Of a stretch of 64,000 nucleotides of DNA, positions 18,968-28,753 are shown piece after piece. Origin of the DNA: Spirulinaceae cyanobacterium SM2_1_0. Lineage in GTDB: Bacteria; Cyanobacteriota; Cyanobacteriia; Cyanobacteriales; Spirulinaceae. Positions within the stretch are counted from its first letter, which is position 1. Each line of letters starts with the position of its first letter. The stretch covers positions 62,001 through 126,000 of the forward strand of contig JAAUTY010000005.1 of NCBI GenBank assembly GCA_012031265.1, written 5' to 3'. Both the position numbers and the translations under genes were made by a program. A model generated the notes under the pieces. That model had not been told where the DNA came from. It made no database searches and saw only the letters and a program-made list of their open reading frames with translations.

Positions 18968-21346
18968 ATGGTTGTGAGTGTTAGTGATATGCGGCTGCTC
19001 GATGGGCTTGCCGATGCCTTCTTTACCCTTGATCCAGCTTGGTGTTTTGTTGCGCTCAATCAAGCCGCCGAAGAGTTCTGGGGGCAGTCCCGCCAACAAC
19101 TCCTCGGACGTTGTATCTGGGACAGTTTTCCGCACCTCCGCGACTCCTACTTCGAGCAAAGTCTCCGCCAAGGCGGCCAGCAGCGGGTTCCAAGCTGTTT
19201 CGAGATCTATCTGAGTCCAGTCCGCAACTGGTACGAGGTACAACTGATGCCTGGCAACGATGTCCTGGCTATCTGTCTGCGCGATATTTCAACCCGGCGG
19301 CAGCTCGAGATCGCCCTGCGCGATCGCGCGCAACTGGCACAGCTTGAGGCGCAAATCAGCCGTACGCTGGCGCAGAAATCGGCAGCAACCGAGGGATTAC
19401 ACCAGTCCAGTCAACTGCTCTGTCGAGGGCTAGGGGCGATCGCCACCGCCATCTGGCTCTACGACGCCCAGAATGATCAGCTTGAATTGCAAACCTCGAC
19501 CCTGACGCCGGCACTCGCGACCGCGGCGGCGATCGCCAATCTTGTTCCGCGTCTCGATCTGTTGACCGTGCCTGTTCTCCGTCCCGACGAACCGCTGCTC
19601 GCTCAGGCGGTGCAGCAGCATCAGGCCAACTGCCAGCCGCTGGCGATCGCCAACAATTCCCCCCTGACTGCCGCCCTGACTGCTGCCACCCAGTTTTGCC
19701 AAGCTCTCGAATTGCCGCAGCTTGAGGTGGCAGGCGTCTGGTTCGCGACTTATCCGCTCTTGCTTGAAGAGCGCCTGTTGGGCATTCTCGGTGTCTGGCT
19801 GGCAACGCCACTAGCAACGCCGGTCGATGAACTCCTAGCCACGGTGGCCTATACGCTAGCGATCGCCATCGACCGGGCCTGGGCACGCGCCGCCCTGCTC
19901 TCCCGCCGCGAAGCCCTCCTATTTCGGCTCGCCAACCAGATCCGCAACTCCCTCGATCTCAACACCATCTTGGGTACAGCCGTGCGGGAAATTCGTACCC
20001 TGCTGCAAGTGGACTGGTGTGGCTACCTCTGGTGCTGGTTCCAGAACGATCAACACTGCCTCACCGTCAGCCATCAGGCAGGCGACATGGCGCTCACAGC
20101 GCTTGATTTGGGTCAGTATTCATCGACCCAATTGAGACCCCTGATCGAGTCGATCGTCAATCAGCAGTTGCTGCGGTGCGATGACTTGGCAGTGGCGCGA
20201 CAGGCGAGCGATCACCAGCCATTGTCCGCTTGGTCGGCATTACTCCAGGAGCTAGACATCCAAGCACTGCTCGTCCTGCCCCTCAAAACCCGCTCTGAAC
20301 AGCTCGGTGCCATCTTCTGCGCCCATCGCGGTCACGCTTACCGCTGGCACGAACGCGATCTGGAGCTGTTGCAGGCGGTCGTCGATCAACTAGCGCTCGC
20401 CATCGACCAGGCAGAACTCTTTGCCAAGACAAATGCCACCGCTCTCGCGGCCCAGACGCAGACCCAGCAACTGCAACGGGCACTCGAAGAGCTGAAACAA
20501 ACGCAATCGCAACTCATCCAGACCGAAAAAATGTCTAGCCTCGGGCAGATGATCGCTGGCATTGCCCACGAAATCAACAACCCGGTCAACTTCATTTCCG
20601 GTAACCTCAGCTACACGGGCGAATACATCGAGGGAGTCTTGCAACTGCTCCGTCTCTATCAAAAGGGCAACCCCAAGCCGTCACCCGAAATCGCCGCTTT
20701 AACCGCAGAAATTGATCTGGATTTCATTCTCGAAGATCTCCCCAAAACGCTCGCGTCGATGCAGATCGGGGCCGAGCGCATTCGCCAGATCGTCATCTCG
20801 TTGCGAAATTTCTCGCGCCTGGATCAGGCGGGTATGAAGCCGGTGGACATTCATGAAGGTCTCGATAGCACCCTGTTGATCCTGCACAATCGCCTCAAAG
20901 CCAAGGCCGGTCAAGCGGAAGTGCAGGTTTACAAAAACTATGGCGATCTGCCGCTGGTGGAGTGCTATGCTGGACAGCTCAACCAGGTATTTATGAACAT
21001 CATCGGCAATGCGGCGGACGCGCTCGAAAACACACCCGAGCCGCATGCCATTAACATCACTACCGCGTTCATCCCGACTGTGGCAACGCCTGCTGACACC
21101 CTGCCGAGCGGCACGGCGCAAATTCGCATTCGGGACAATGGTTCTGGCATGGATAGCACAACGCTCTCTCACATCTTCGATCCCTTCTTTACGACTAAGC
21201 CGGTTGGTAAGGGAACGGGCTTGGGTCTGTCGATTAGTTACCAGATTGTGGTCGAAAAACATCACGGCTGCCTGGAGTGCCATTCCCAGCCCGGCGAGGG
21301 GACGGAATTTATCATCTCCATCCCGACTGTGCTGCAATCCGCCTAA
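18968..21346 (+). CDS. Sensor histidine kinase (PAS-GAF-GAF-HisKA-HATPase)
   Basis: 792 residues, no membrane segment, hence cytosolic. An N-terminal PAS domain (about 5-110) is followed by two GAF-like domains (about 125-300 and 315-485) and a short Gln-rich coiled coil. The dimerisation domain carries the phosphorylated His in GIAHEINNP (about residue 533). The ATPase domain has the N box FMNIIGNAADAL, the D box IRDNGSGM, and GKGTGLGLSIS. The GAF domains lack an obvious chromophore Cys in a bilin context, so the signal is unknown. The gene sits just upstream of cheR and the taxis genes on the same strand (20-bp gap), so it may be co-transcribed with them; no cognate response regulator adjoins directly. 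Confidence 0.9.
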   Translation: MVVSVSDMRLLDGLADAFFTLDPAWCFVALNQAAEEFWGQSRQQLLGRCIWDSFPHLRDSYFEQSLRQGGQQRVPSCFEIYLSPVRNWYEVQLMPGNDVLAICLRDISTRRQLEIALRDRAQLAQLEAQISRTLAQKSAATEGLHQSSQLLCRGLGAIATAIWLYDAQNDQLELQTSTLTPALATAAAIANLVPRLDLLTVPVLRPDEPLLAQAVQQHQANCQPLAIANNSPLTAALTAATQFCQALELPQLEVAGVWFATYPLLLEERLLGILGVWLATPLATPVDELLATVAYTLAIAIDRAWARAALLSRREALLFRLANQIRNSLDLNTILGTAVREIRTLLQVDWCGYLWCWFQNDQHCLTVSHQAGDMALTALDLGQYSSTQLRPLIESIVNQQLLRCDDLAVARQASDHQPLSAWSALLQELDIQALLVLPLKTRSEQLGAIFCAHRGHAYRWHERDLELLQAVVDQLALAIDQAELFAKTNATALAAQTQTQQLQRALEELKQTQSQLIQTEKMSSLGQMIAGIAHEINNPVNFISGNLSYTGEYIEGVLQLLRLYQKGNPKPSPEIAALTAEIDLDFILEDLPKTLASMQIGAERIRQIVISLRNFSRLDQAGMKPVDIHEGLDSTLLILHNRLKAKAGQAEVQVYKNYGDLPLVECYAGQLNQVFMNIIGNAADALENTPEPHAINITTAFIPTVATPADTLPSGTAQIRIRDNGSGMDSTTLSHIFDPFFTTKPVGKGTGLGLSISYQIVVEKHHGCLECHSQPGEGTEFIISIPTVLQSA

Positions 21347-21366
21347 GCCCGCCTCACTCAGCGACG

Positions 21367-22821
21367 ATGCCCTCTCCTTTTTCTCCTCGCTTTGATCGCG
21401 TGACCGCGATCGCCACCCTGATTGCCCAGCGCACCGGCTTGTATATCCGTGAGCAGGATCGTGCCCAGCTCGGACGGCACCTGCAAAGCCGCTGCCGCAC
21501 CCTACGCCTCGCCTCGCTTGCCGCCTATGAGCAACTGCTGGCGGCGGCTACTCCTGCCAGCGATCGCGAGTGGTCGGGGTTGAGCAAGCATTTGAGTAAT
21601 ACCGAGAGCTATTTTTTTCGCGATCGCGGTCAGTTTCAGCTTCTCGAAAAGCACCTGCTGCCAGACTTAATTACTCGCCAGCGTCCGCAGCGGCAGTTGC
21701 GGCTCTGGAGTGCGGGCTGCGCCACGGGCGAAGAACCCTACTCGTTGGCGATCTTGCTCCAGCGTCTCTGGCCGGAGCTGACGCAATGGGACTGCCAGAT
21801 CATCGGCACTGACATCAATCTCGCTGCTCTCGCCCAAGCGCGGCGTGCTCAGTACGGCAACTGGTCGTTTCGCACCCTGTCCGCTGACTACCAGGCGCAA
21901 TATTTTCAAGCCACTGGCGGCAACCAGTACCAGCTTGCTGACGTCGTTCGCCGCTGGGTGAGTTTTTATCCCTTCAATCTCGTGCAGCCGTTGGCGAGCC
22001 AGCCGCAATTGCAGCCGCAATCGTTTGATGTCATCCTCTGCCGCAATGTGTTCATCTACTTTTGCCCCGAGGCGATCGCCCGTGCCCTCGAGAACTTCGC
22101 CCAGGCGCTCCGTCCCGGCGGCTACCTGCTGACCGGCCACGCCGAGTTGTACGGTCAGGAGTTGACCGGCTTCGTGAGTCGTGCCTTGCCCGAGTCGATG
22201 GTCTACCAACGCCGCTCGCCGCGCTCGCCGACCCCAGCTCAGACAGCACCGCCCTTGCCGCCGCTGTCTCCGCCTGCCGGCCCGCTGCGATCACCGACGC
22301 CGATGCCAACCGACGCGGTGCCGGATCTCAAGCGTGAGTTGGCGATCGCCCGTACCGCCTTCGCCAGCAAAGACTACCAGCAAGCGGCCGAACGGGCGGC
22401 CGCGATCCTGGCAAAACATCCCCAAACTTTCGCTGCCTGCGAGCTGCTGGCGCAAATTCATGCCAATGCCGGTGACTACGACCAGGCGACTCACTTTTGC
22501 CAGCAAGCCCTAGACATCCAACCGTTTGCACTCGCTCCCTACTATCTGCTCGCCCAGATCGCCGAAGAACGCCACCAACCGGCGATCGCCAAGACGGTCT
22601 GGAAAAAAATCGTCTACCTCGCCCCGGAGTCGGCCTGGGCCCACTACGAACTCGGCTGGCTCTATGAACGCGAGGGCGATCGCCAGCGCGCCAGCAAGCT
22701 TTACCACACGGCTCAACAATTGCTCGCCGCGCGATCGCCAACCGAGGCGCTAGAATCGGGGATGGATTTGACTGTCGCTGAACTCCAACAAACCCTAGCC
22801 CAAAAGCTGACCGGCTGTTGA
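21367..22821 (+). CDS. cheR: CheR-type protein-glutamate methyltransferase with TPR tail
   Basis: 484 residues from ATG 21367; a longer frame begins inside the preceding gene. The CheR N-terminal helical domain includes S-N-T-E-S-Y-F-F-R-D. The SAM-binding motif is L-W-S-A-G-C-A-T-G-E-E-P-Y-S-L-A-I, and D-V-I-L-C-R-N-V-F-I-Y-F is the CheR signature. After a P/S-rich linker (about 285-320) the C-terminal 150 residues form TPR-like repeats that could bind receptors or scaffold partners. It methylates glutamates of chemoreceptors; the likely substrate is the MCP encoded two genes downstream. cheW follows after 10 bp. No cheB is in view. Confidence 0.93.
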   Translation: MPSPFSPRFDRVTAIATLIAQRTGLYIREQDRAQLGRHLQSRCRTLRLASLAAYEQLLAAATPASDREWSGLSKHLSNTESYFFRDRGQFQLLEKHLLPDLITRQRPQRQLRLWSAGCATGEEPYSLAILLQRLWPELTQWDCQIIGTDINLAALAQARRAQYGNWSFRTLSADYQAQYFQATGGNQYQLADVVRRWVSFYPFNLVQPLASQPQLQPQSFDVILCRNVFIYFCPEAIARALENFAQALRPGGYLLTGHAELYGQELTGFVSRALPESMVYQRRSPRSPTPAQTAPPLPPLSPPAGPLRSPTPMPTDAVPDLKRELAIARTAFASKDYQQAAERAAAILAKHPQTFAACELLAQIHANAGDYDQATHFCQQALDIQPFALAPYYLLAQIAEERHQPAIAKTVWKKIVYLAPESAWAHYELGWLYEREGDRQRASKLYHTAQQLLAARSPTEALESGMDLTVAELQQTLAQKLTGC

Positions 22822-22831
22822 AGGCACGTCT

Positions 22832-23839
22832 ATGAACTCTGTCGCTCCTCCGCCACTGACCGCTGCTACTGACACCTACCTAACGGTCAATCTGGGGGCG
22901 TCGCTTTATGGCATCGACAGTTTGGCGGTTGAGGAAGTCTTGCTGCTGCCGGAGCTGACGCCCCTGGCGATGGCACCGCTGGATTGGGTCGGCGTCGTCA
23001 ATCTGCGCGGGACGCTATTGCCCGTGATTGATTTACATCTCAGTTGGGGATATCAGCCGCTGCCCTACTGCCTGACGGACAATATCGTCGTCCTCAACTG
23101 GCAACAACAGCGGTTGGGTCTGCTTGTCAATCAGGTGCGCGATGTCCGGGTGATCGCCCCGTCCACGATTGAACAACCCCTGCAAGCGACGGCTGGCGAT
23201 CGCCCCGCTGATGGCTTCAGCCAAGGGGTTGCCCGCAGCGACGACGAGATTATCATACTTCTATCGGCCGCGGCCCTCGCGAAACTGGCGGCGGGCCTGG
23301 AGCGTGCCCTCGTCGCTACCCCCGACCTCGCCACCAGTCCAGCGGCAGATCTTGCGGAGCCACGCCGCTTTTGGCCGTCGGCCACGCCCGCCGAACGTGA
23401 GGTTCTACAACGTCGAGCCACTAGCCTGCGCGCGGTTCACACCGATCAGGATAGCCAGGGATTTTTACCGCTGGCGGTGCTGCGTTGGGGTGATGAGGTG
23501 TTTGCGATCGATCTGCGGCTGGTGCGCGAGTTTGCGGAGCTGCGCGCGATCGCCCCGGTTCCCTGCTGCCCGCCCCACATCGTCGGCAATACCAACTTGC
23601 GCGGCGAGATCGTCACCCTGATCGACATCAGCGCTTGGTTACAGTTGCCACTCCGCCCGCGCCCATCCACCCTCAAGGTGGGAATTGTGCAAGTCGATGA
23701 TCTCATCGTCGGTATCTTAGTCGATGAGGTATTGGATGTCTTGCGGCTCGACCCAGCGCAGATTAGCAGTCCCCCGACCGCGCTCAATGTTGGCAGCGAA
23801 GATTATCTTCAGGGTGCGGCTCCCTATGGCGATCGCTGA
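22832..23839 (+). CDS. cheW: Double-CheW-domain coupling protein
   Basis: 335 residues comprising two CheW-like SH3-pair domains (about 15-150 and 205-335) joined by a variable linker. Each copy shows the CheW core: L-Y-G-I-D-S-L-A-V-E-E-V with V-G-V-V-N-L-R-G-T-L-L-P-V-I-D-L, and F-A-I-D-L-R-L-V-R-E with V-G-N-T-N-L-R-G-E-I-V-T-L-I-D-I. CheW couples receptors to CheA, and a double-domain version could bridge two partners. It lies between cheR and mcp. The stop overlaps the ATG of a 21-codon ORF (TGATG). Confidence 0.9.
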   Translation: MNSVAPPPLTAATDTYLTVNLGASLYGIDSLAVEEVLLLPELTPLAMAPLDWVGVVNLRGTLLPVIDLHLSWGYQPLPYCLTDNIVVLNWQQQRLGLLVNQVRDVRVIAPSTIEQPLQATAGDRPADGFSQGVARSDDEIIILLSAAALAKLAAGLERALVATPDLATSPAADLAEPRRFWPSATPAEREVLQRRATSLRAVHTDQDSQGFLPLAVLRWGDEVFAIDLRLVREFAELRAIAPVPCCPPHIVGNTNLRGEIVTLIDISAWLQLPLRPRPSTLKVGIVQVDDLIVGILVDEVLDVLRLDPAQISSPPTALNVGSEDYLQGAAPYGDR

Positions 23840-23904
23840 TGAGCCTACTCGATCTCGCCCAACTGCTGCGCCAGGACAGCCTCGTCGTCGATGATTCTTT
23901 CTAA
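23839..23904 (+). CDS. Possible 21-residue ORF coupled to cheW
   Basis: ATG at 23839 overlaps the cheW stop (TGATG) and reads 21 codons ([21 protein letters not shown]) before TAA. It could be a tiny coupled peptide, a remnant of a once longer gene, or chance. It ends 71 bp before the mcp ATG. Confidence 0.25.
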   Translation: MSLLDLAQLLRQDSLVVDDSF

Positions 23905-23975
23905 ACTCAAGTTCAAGTGCGGTTGCCCCCAAACCGCTCATCCTTTTTGCCCGCCAACCCCAGGACTTTCCCGCC

Positions 23976-25499
23976 ATGCTAGCCCCCGAAGACATCCAGA
24001 CTGCTCATTCCGAAGCTTACATCGCGTCGTCGTCCAACCGCGCCGGTCGCCAGCAAACCTGGCGCTTGCGTAATTGGATCATTCTCGGCTACTCGATTCC
24101 AGTCACGCTGGCTTTCCTCTCGGCTGCCTTTGTCTACCGCCAGGTGCGATTGGTGCGTGAGGATGTTGACACGATTGTGGAGCAAAACCAGGCCACGGTG
24201 GCGATGAGCATCTTTGCGTTCAATGTGCAGACCATGTCGCGGGCGACGCGTGGCTATCTGCTCGCTCCTAGTCCGGTATCTGAAAACTCCTATCAGACCG
24301 CTCGGGAAACGATCGAGCAGGTGGAAAGCGATCTAGTGGCGCTCCTGAAAGATCCCGCTCAGCAACAAACCTTTACGGAAATTCTGGGCGAGGTGGACGA
24401 GCTGGACGAGGCCGATTCGCGCCTGATCGCTCAGGCACGACGGGGCGATCGCGAGGGAGCGATTGCCGCTTGGGGAACAGAACAGGGGCGGGATCATATT
24501 GAACATCTTGCGGATCTCATCACGCAGTTTTTCGAGCGTGAGCAAGTGATCGTAGACCTTGGTAGCACTGAAACGGCGGCAGCCATGACCAGTCTCAGCC
24601 GCACAGTCTGGGGATCAGCGCTGATCTCGCTGTGCTTTGCGATCACCGTCGGGGCGTGGATCGTGATCACGGTGACCCGGCGCATGAATGCAACGGCTAG
24701 CACGCTCGCGACCTCCACCAACCAGATTGCCGCCACCATCGAGCAACAGGAGCGCACGGCTAGCCAACAAGCCGCCTCGGTGAATGAAACCACAACGACG
24801 ATGGACGAGCTGGGGGCCTCGTCGCGGCAGTCCTCGGAGCAGGCCGATGCGGCCGCCCGCGCCGCCCAGCAGGCCCTCGACCTCGCCGATGGCGGCACAC
24901 GCGCTGTAGACAAAACCCTGACGAGCATGAACGACTTGCGCGACAAGGTTAGCGCGATCGCCACGCAAATCGTCGCGCTCAGCGAGCAGACCAATCAAAT
25001 CGGCAGCATCTCACAACTGGTGTCTGACCTGGCGAATCAAACCAATATGCTGGCGCTCAATGCGGCTGTGGAAGCGGTGCGCGCTGGTGAACATGGCAAA
25101 GGCTTCTCGGTCGTTGCCGCCGAGATTCGCAAGCTGGCCGATCAAAGCAAGCAGTCGGCTCAGAAAATCAGTAACCTGGTCGGCGACATCCAGCGGGCGA
25201 TTGAGTCCACCGTGGCGGTCACCGATGAGGGGACACAGACCGTCGAGAGTGGCGCGGCGATCGCCCAACAAACGGCCGAAGCCTTTGTGGGCGTCGCGGA
25301 TGCGATCAACAACGTCGTGCTCAACAATCAACAAATCTCCCTCAACATTCGCCAGCAAACCACCGCCATTGAGCAAGTGGTTCAGGCGATGAATGCGATC
25401 AACCAGGGGGCAAAAGAAACGGCCTCGGGTATCAGCCAAACAAAATTGGGGACCCAGGCCTTGCAGTCAACGACGGCGAGCCTCACAGAAATGGTGTGA
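23976..25499 (+). CDS. Methyl-accepting chemotaxis protein
   Basis: 507 residues. Transmembrane helix 1 lies at about 33-55, a periplasmic helical-bundle sensor domain at about 56-200, and transmembrane helix 2 at about 208-228, followed by a short HAMP-like linker. The cytoplasmic signalling coiled coil has the hairpin tip [22 protein letters not shown]. It retains [10 protein letters not shown]. Ligand unknown. Context (cheR, cheW upstream; cheA downstream) makes it the cluster's receptor, probably for pilus-based phototaxis or motility as in other cyanobacteria (inference). Confidence 0.93.
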   Translation: MLAPEDIQTAHSEAYIASSSNRAGRQQTWRLRNWIILGYSIPVTLAFLSAAFVYRQVRLVREDVDTIVEQNQATVAMSIFAFNVQTMSRATRGYLLAPSPVSENSYQTARETIEQVESDLVALLKDPAQQQTFTEILGEVDELDEADSRLIAQARRGDREGAIAAWGTEQGRDHIEHLADLITQFFEREQVIVDLGSTETAAAMTSLSRTVWGSALISLCFAITVGAWIVITVTRRMNATASTLATSTNQIAATIEQQERTASQQAASVNETTTTMDELGASSRQSSEQADAAARAAQQALDLADGGTRAVDKTLTSMNDLRDKVSAIATQIVALSEQTNQIGSISQLVSDLANQTNMLALNAAVEAVRAGEHGKGFSVVAAEIRKLADQSKQSAQKISNLVGDIQRAIESTVAVTDEGTQTVESGAAIAQQTAEAFVGVADAINNVVLNNQQISLNIRQQTTAIEQVVQAMNAINQGAKETASGISQTKLGTQALQSTTASLTEMV

Positions 25500-25585
25500 C
25501 GGGCGGCGGCGGCGCTGCCAGAGACGCGATGGCAACCGGGTTGCCGCTGAATTGATGATTGTTGACGGCTGATTGACAACAGGCC

Positions 25586-27916
25586 ATGTTCGCCATGTTC
25601 ATTGAAGACGCTGAGCTACGCAGTCTGTTCAAAACCGCGAGCACCGAGCATTTACAAAATCTGGAGGCTGGGTTGCTGCGGCTGGAGCAGCAGCCGGATG
25701 CTCTGGCGCTACTGCCCGATTTGCTCCGGGAAGCCCACAGCCTGAAAGGGGATGCGCGGATGCTCGGCGTCAAGGGCATCGAAACCCTGTCGCATCAGGT
25801 GGAGCATTTTTTGGAGGCGATCGCCCGCCAAGAGCTGACTCTGACCCCGGAACTGAGCGATCGCCTCTACCAAAGCTTCGATGCCATGCGCCAACTGGTA
25901 CAAGAAGCCACGACCGGCGAGCCAAGCAGCATTGATACCTTCCGGGCGCTGGCGAATTTGATGGGAGCGAGCGCCCCCCCCGCATCTTCTCCAATCGAGG
26001 CGGCTGAGGCGAACCCGCCGCATCCCATTACGGCCGCTGAGCTAACCCTAGAACCAGAGACCACCGCCAAGACCGCCGCTCCTGAAACCGCTCCGCCAGC
26101 CGTCACGACAGCGATGGCTGTACCAACGAACGCGGTCGCGACGGGCGATCGCGGCGAGATCGTGTCGGCAACAGCGGGCACAGTCGCACCGGCGCGCACC
26201 CCACCCAGCGGCGAACCCTATCGCATCGAGACGATCCGCGTTGCCACATCCCACCTCGATGACCTGATGACCCAAGCGGGTGAGCTGACGGTGACGAAAA
26301 TTCGCATGGCTCACGTCGCGACGGAGATCGAGCACCTAGCCGCTCTCTGGGAGGAATGGCAAGCGGGGAGCGATCGCGCCGCCCTCACCGAGCGTCTCAC
26401 CACGGCTATACAGCAATTGCGAACCGCGACGGCGGATAATTCGGCACGGCTCGAAGCGATCGCCGGAAATTTAGAGGATCGCATCCGCACCCTGCGCCTC
26501 CTGCCCCTGGCGAATGTTTTCCAGCTTTTTCCCCGCTTGGTTCGCGATCTGGCACGCTCGGAGGCGAAATTGGTCGAGCTGGTCATCGAAGGCGGCGACA
26601 CCAATGCCGACAAGCGCATCCTCGAAGCAATCAAAGACCCGCTGATGCACCTGATCCGCAATGCCATTGACCACGGCATCGAGTCTCCAGGCGATCGCGA
26701 GCGCCAAGGCAAACCGCGCCAGGGCACTGTGAAAGTCGTCGGCTCCCAAACGGCCAGCACAATCATCATCGCCGTCAGCGACGACGGGCGCGGCTTGGAT
26801 CTGGAAAAAATCAAGCAGACCGCCCAAGCTCGCAATCTCTATCGCGCCGAAGAGCTAGCGGCGATGAGCGCCAGCCAGATCTATAACCTCATCTTTCTTC
26901 CCGGTTTCTCGACCCAAACCACCGTAACCACCGTGTCGGGACGCGGCGTGGGCTTGGATGTAGTGCAGAACAATATCGACCGCCTCAAGGGGTCGATCCA
27001 GGTAGAATCGACCCTGGGTCAGGGAACCACCTTTCGCATTCAACTCAGCACCACCCTGGCGACCGCCAATGTATTGTTGGTTGAGGTGCGCGGCCAGACC
27101 TTCGCGCTGCCAGTGGAATTTGTGCAGACGAGTTTGCTGGTGGCGCGGTCGGAAATTTTTACCCTCGAAGGGTGTCAGACGATCGCGATCGCCAGACAAG
27201 CCGTTTCCATCGCCGTGCTCGCGGAACTGTTAGAGCTGCCCGCCGCTGAGACCAGCGAACTGCCCCCAACCAACCGCCGCCCTTGCATCCTCTTGCGCGT
27301 GGGGGGGGCGAGCTTTGGTCTGCTCGTGGACGCCCTGATCGACACGCAAGATGTCATGCTCAAGCCACAGAGCCAACTGCTCAAGCGGGTACGCAATATC
27401 GCGGGGGCGACGATTCTGGGCACCGGTGAGGTTTGCACGATTCTGAATCCGGTTGATCTGCTCCGGTCATTGCAGCGCCAGGGACAAGCCGGGGCACAGT
27501 CACCAGCATTAACGACTACAGAATTGGAAATTGCTACATCGACACCCACAAGCCCGCAAGCCATCCTACTTGTCGAAGACTCCATCGCCATTCGGACGAA
27601 GGAAAAACGCATTCTCGAAGCCGCCGGTTACGAGGTTGTCGCCGCTGTGGATGGCCGCGATGGTCTGAAAAAACTGCCAACGCGCCCTTTTGCCGCCGTG
27701 ATCTCCGATGTCCAGATGCCCAACCTCGACGGCCTCGAACTCACCCGCCGCATCCGCCAGCAGCCGCAATACAACGAGCTGCCGATCATCTTGGTGACGT
27801 CACTCGCCGCTGATGCCGACAAGCGGCGCGGCGTCGAAGCAGGGGCCAATGCTTACATCACCAAGGACAGCTTCAACCGCGAAATTTTGCTCACAACGCT
27901 GCAACGCTTGCTCTAG
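25586..27916 (+). CDS. cheA: CheA-type hybrid histidine kinase with C-terminal receiver
   Basis: 776 residues. An N-terminal HPt domain carries phospho-accepting His 51 in R-E-A-H-S-L-K-G-D-A-R. An A/P/T-rich linker (130-215) is followed by the dimerisation region, then the ATPase with H-L-I-R-N-A-I-D-H-G-I-E, S-D-D-G-R-G-L-D and S-G-R-G-V-G-L-D-V-V. Next is a CheW-like regulatory domain and a receiver (last 125 residues; L-L-V-E-D-S, phospho-Asp in I-S-D-V-Q-M-P). The CheA-REC fusion is common in cyanobacterial taxis operons (PilL/HmpE type). Start ATG 25586 or 25595. Last gene of the cheR-cheW-mcp-cheA run. Confidence 0.94.
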   Translation: MFAMFIEDAELRSLFKTASTEHLQNLEAGLLRLEQQPDALALLPDLLREAHSLKGDARMLGVKGIETLSHQVEHFLEAIARQELTLTPELSDRLYQSFDAMRQLVQEATTGEPSSIDTFRALANLMGASAPPASSPIEAAEANPPHPITAAELTLEPETTAKTAAPETAPPAVTTAMAVPTNAVATGDRGEIVSATAGTVAPARTPPSGEPYRIETIRVATSHLDDLMTQAGELTVTKIRMAHVATEIEHLAALWEEWQAGSDRAALTERLTTAIQQLRTATADNSARLEAIAGNLEDRIRTLRLLPLANVFQLFPRLVRDLARSEAKLVELVIEGGDTNADKRILEAIKDPLMHLIRNAIDHGIESPGDRERQGKPRQGTVKVVGSQTASTIIIAVSDDGRGLDLEKIKQTAQARNLYRAEELAAMSASQIYNLIFLPGFSTQTTVTTVSGRGVGLDVVQNNIDRLKGSIQVESTLGQGTTFRIQLSTTLATANVLLVEVRGQTFALPVEFVQTSLLVARSEIFTLEGCQTIAIARQAVSIAVLAELLELPAAETSELPPTNRRPCILLRVGGASFGLLVDALIDTQDVMLKPQSQLLKRVRNIAGATILGTGEVCTILNPVDLLRSLQRQGQAGAQSPALTTTELEIATSTPTSPQAILLVEDSIAIRTKEKRILEAAGYEVVAAVDGRDGLKKLPTRPFAAVISDVQMPNLDGLELTRRIRQQPQYNELPIILVTSLAADADKRRGVEAGANAYITKDSFNREILLTTLQRLL

Positions 27917-28023
27917 TGGTCTGTCAAGCTCCTGTTGGGTTTTAATGTCCCCCGCATCAAGCCTGACTGAGCAGTGGAGCGGGATTGAACTTTAGCTCCG
28001 GGATCTTACGGTCAATAGCAAAG

Positions 28024-28040
28024 TCCCCAAAATTTGGGGA
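28024..28040. terminator. 17-bp perfect palindrome after cheA, possible terminator
   Basis: TCCCCAAA-A-TTTGGGGA is symmetric around base 28032. It lies 108 bp downstream of the cheA stop. The loop would be tight unless the central A/T pairs open, and no T tract follows, so a protein-binding palindrome is also possible. Confidence 0.35.
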
Positions 28041-28046
28041 GGGATC

Positions 28047-28066
28047 TTCACAACTTTTTCACAACT
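28047..28066 (+). promoter_or_regulatory. Tandem 9-bp direct repeat, 11-bp period
   Basis: TTCACAACT occurs at 28047-28055 and 28058-28066, an 11-bp period (one helical turn) typical of OmpR/PhoB-type response-regulator sites. It is about 170 bp upstream of the degenerate-receiver gene. Binding is inferred from spacing only. Confidence 0.3.
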
Positions 28067-28235
28067 AAGCCCTATCTTAATTGCATGTCTTAACAGTGAC
28101 TTCGGGATTTGAGGGTCAAGATCTTGGTGATTACCCCCTCCTCGCTTGCCGACATCGTGCCTACAGTTGCTAGCAACGCTCTGACTCTCGTTGTTTTCTC
28201 GGTCGGTATTCGCAAAACATTGACGATGTAGTATC

Positions 28236-28676
28236 ATGCTGCCCCCCTCTACCGCTCACTGCATCTACGATCACAGTCCCAGCCAGACCAGCCCCTTAGC
28301 GAAGCGGCGAATCTTGCTGATCGATCCAGAGCGCGACGCTCGCGAAGTGATGCAAACCTGTCTGGAGTTGACCACTGACTGGCAAGTGATGGCCGTGGAT
28401 AACTACCGCGACGGCCTTGAAATTGCTGAAAATCAGCTTGTTCAAGCAATTTTGGTTAGCATTGAGCGGCTGAACTGGGAAGCACAGCTCGTCCTGGCAG
28501 CGTTGCAGAACCGTGCGGCTCGTTGTGGTGTTCCAACCCTGGCGATCGCCGAGCGCGTACACTACTCCGAATCGCAAGCCGCTCGTGCCATTGGTCTGGC
28601 TGGCTGTATCTCGCCACTCAGCGATGGGGTAAGCTTAGGTGAGCAAATCGCGCATTGCCTTGGTTGGTTGGATTGA
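28236..28676 (+). CDS. Degenerate receiver-domain protein
   Basis: 146 residues from ATG 28236. The receiver pattern is visible (R-R-I-L-L-I-D-P-E-R-D-A-R-E-V-M, then V-Q-A-I-L-V-S-I-E-R-L-N-W). The phospho-accepting Asp that normally follows the third strand is Ser in I-L-V-S, and the switch Lys loop is not recognisable. The acidic pair near the N-terminus is reduced to one D plus P-E. It is therefore likely a phosphorylation-independent pseudo-receiver. An intact receiver gene follows after 77 bp; the pair probably arose by duplication. Signalling output unknown. Confidence 0.7.
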   Translation: MLPPSTAHCIYDHSPSQTSPLAKRRILLIDPERDAREVMQTCLELTTDWQVMAVDNYRDGLEIAENQLVQAILVSIERLNWEAQLVLAALQNRAARCGVPTLAIAERVHYSESQAARAIGLAGCISPLSDGVSLGEQIAHCLGWLD

Positions 28677-28753
28677 GGTTATCCTAGTGAGCAGCCAGTC
28701 CCGCCTCTGCCAAACTCCAAGAAGAGCGCGGACTTCAGGCAAAACGGCATTAC

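Larger units (their letters stand above)
27917..28235. other. Intergenic region: palindrome and tandem 9-mer
   Basis: 319 bp between cheA and the degenerate-receiver gene. It holds a perfect palindrome (28024-28040) that may terminate cheA and a tandem TTCACAACT repeat (28047-28066) that may be an operator. No ORF or RNA was recognised. Confidence 0.5.
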
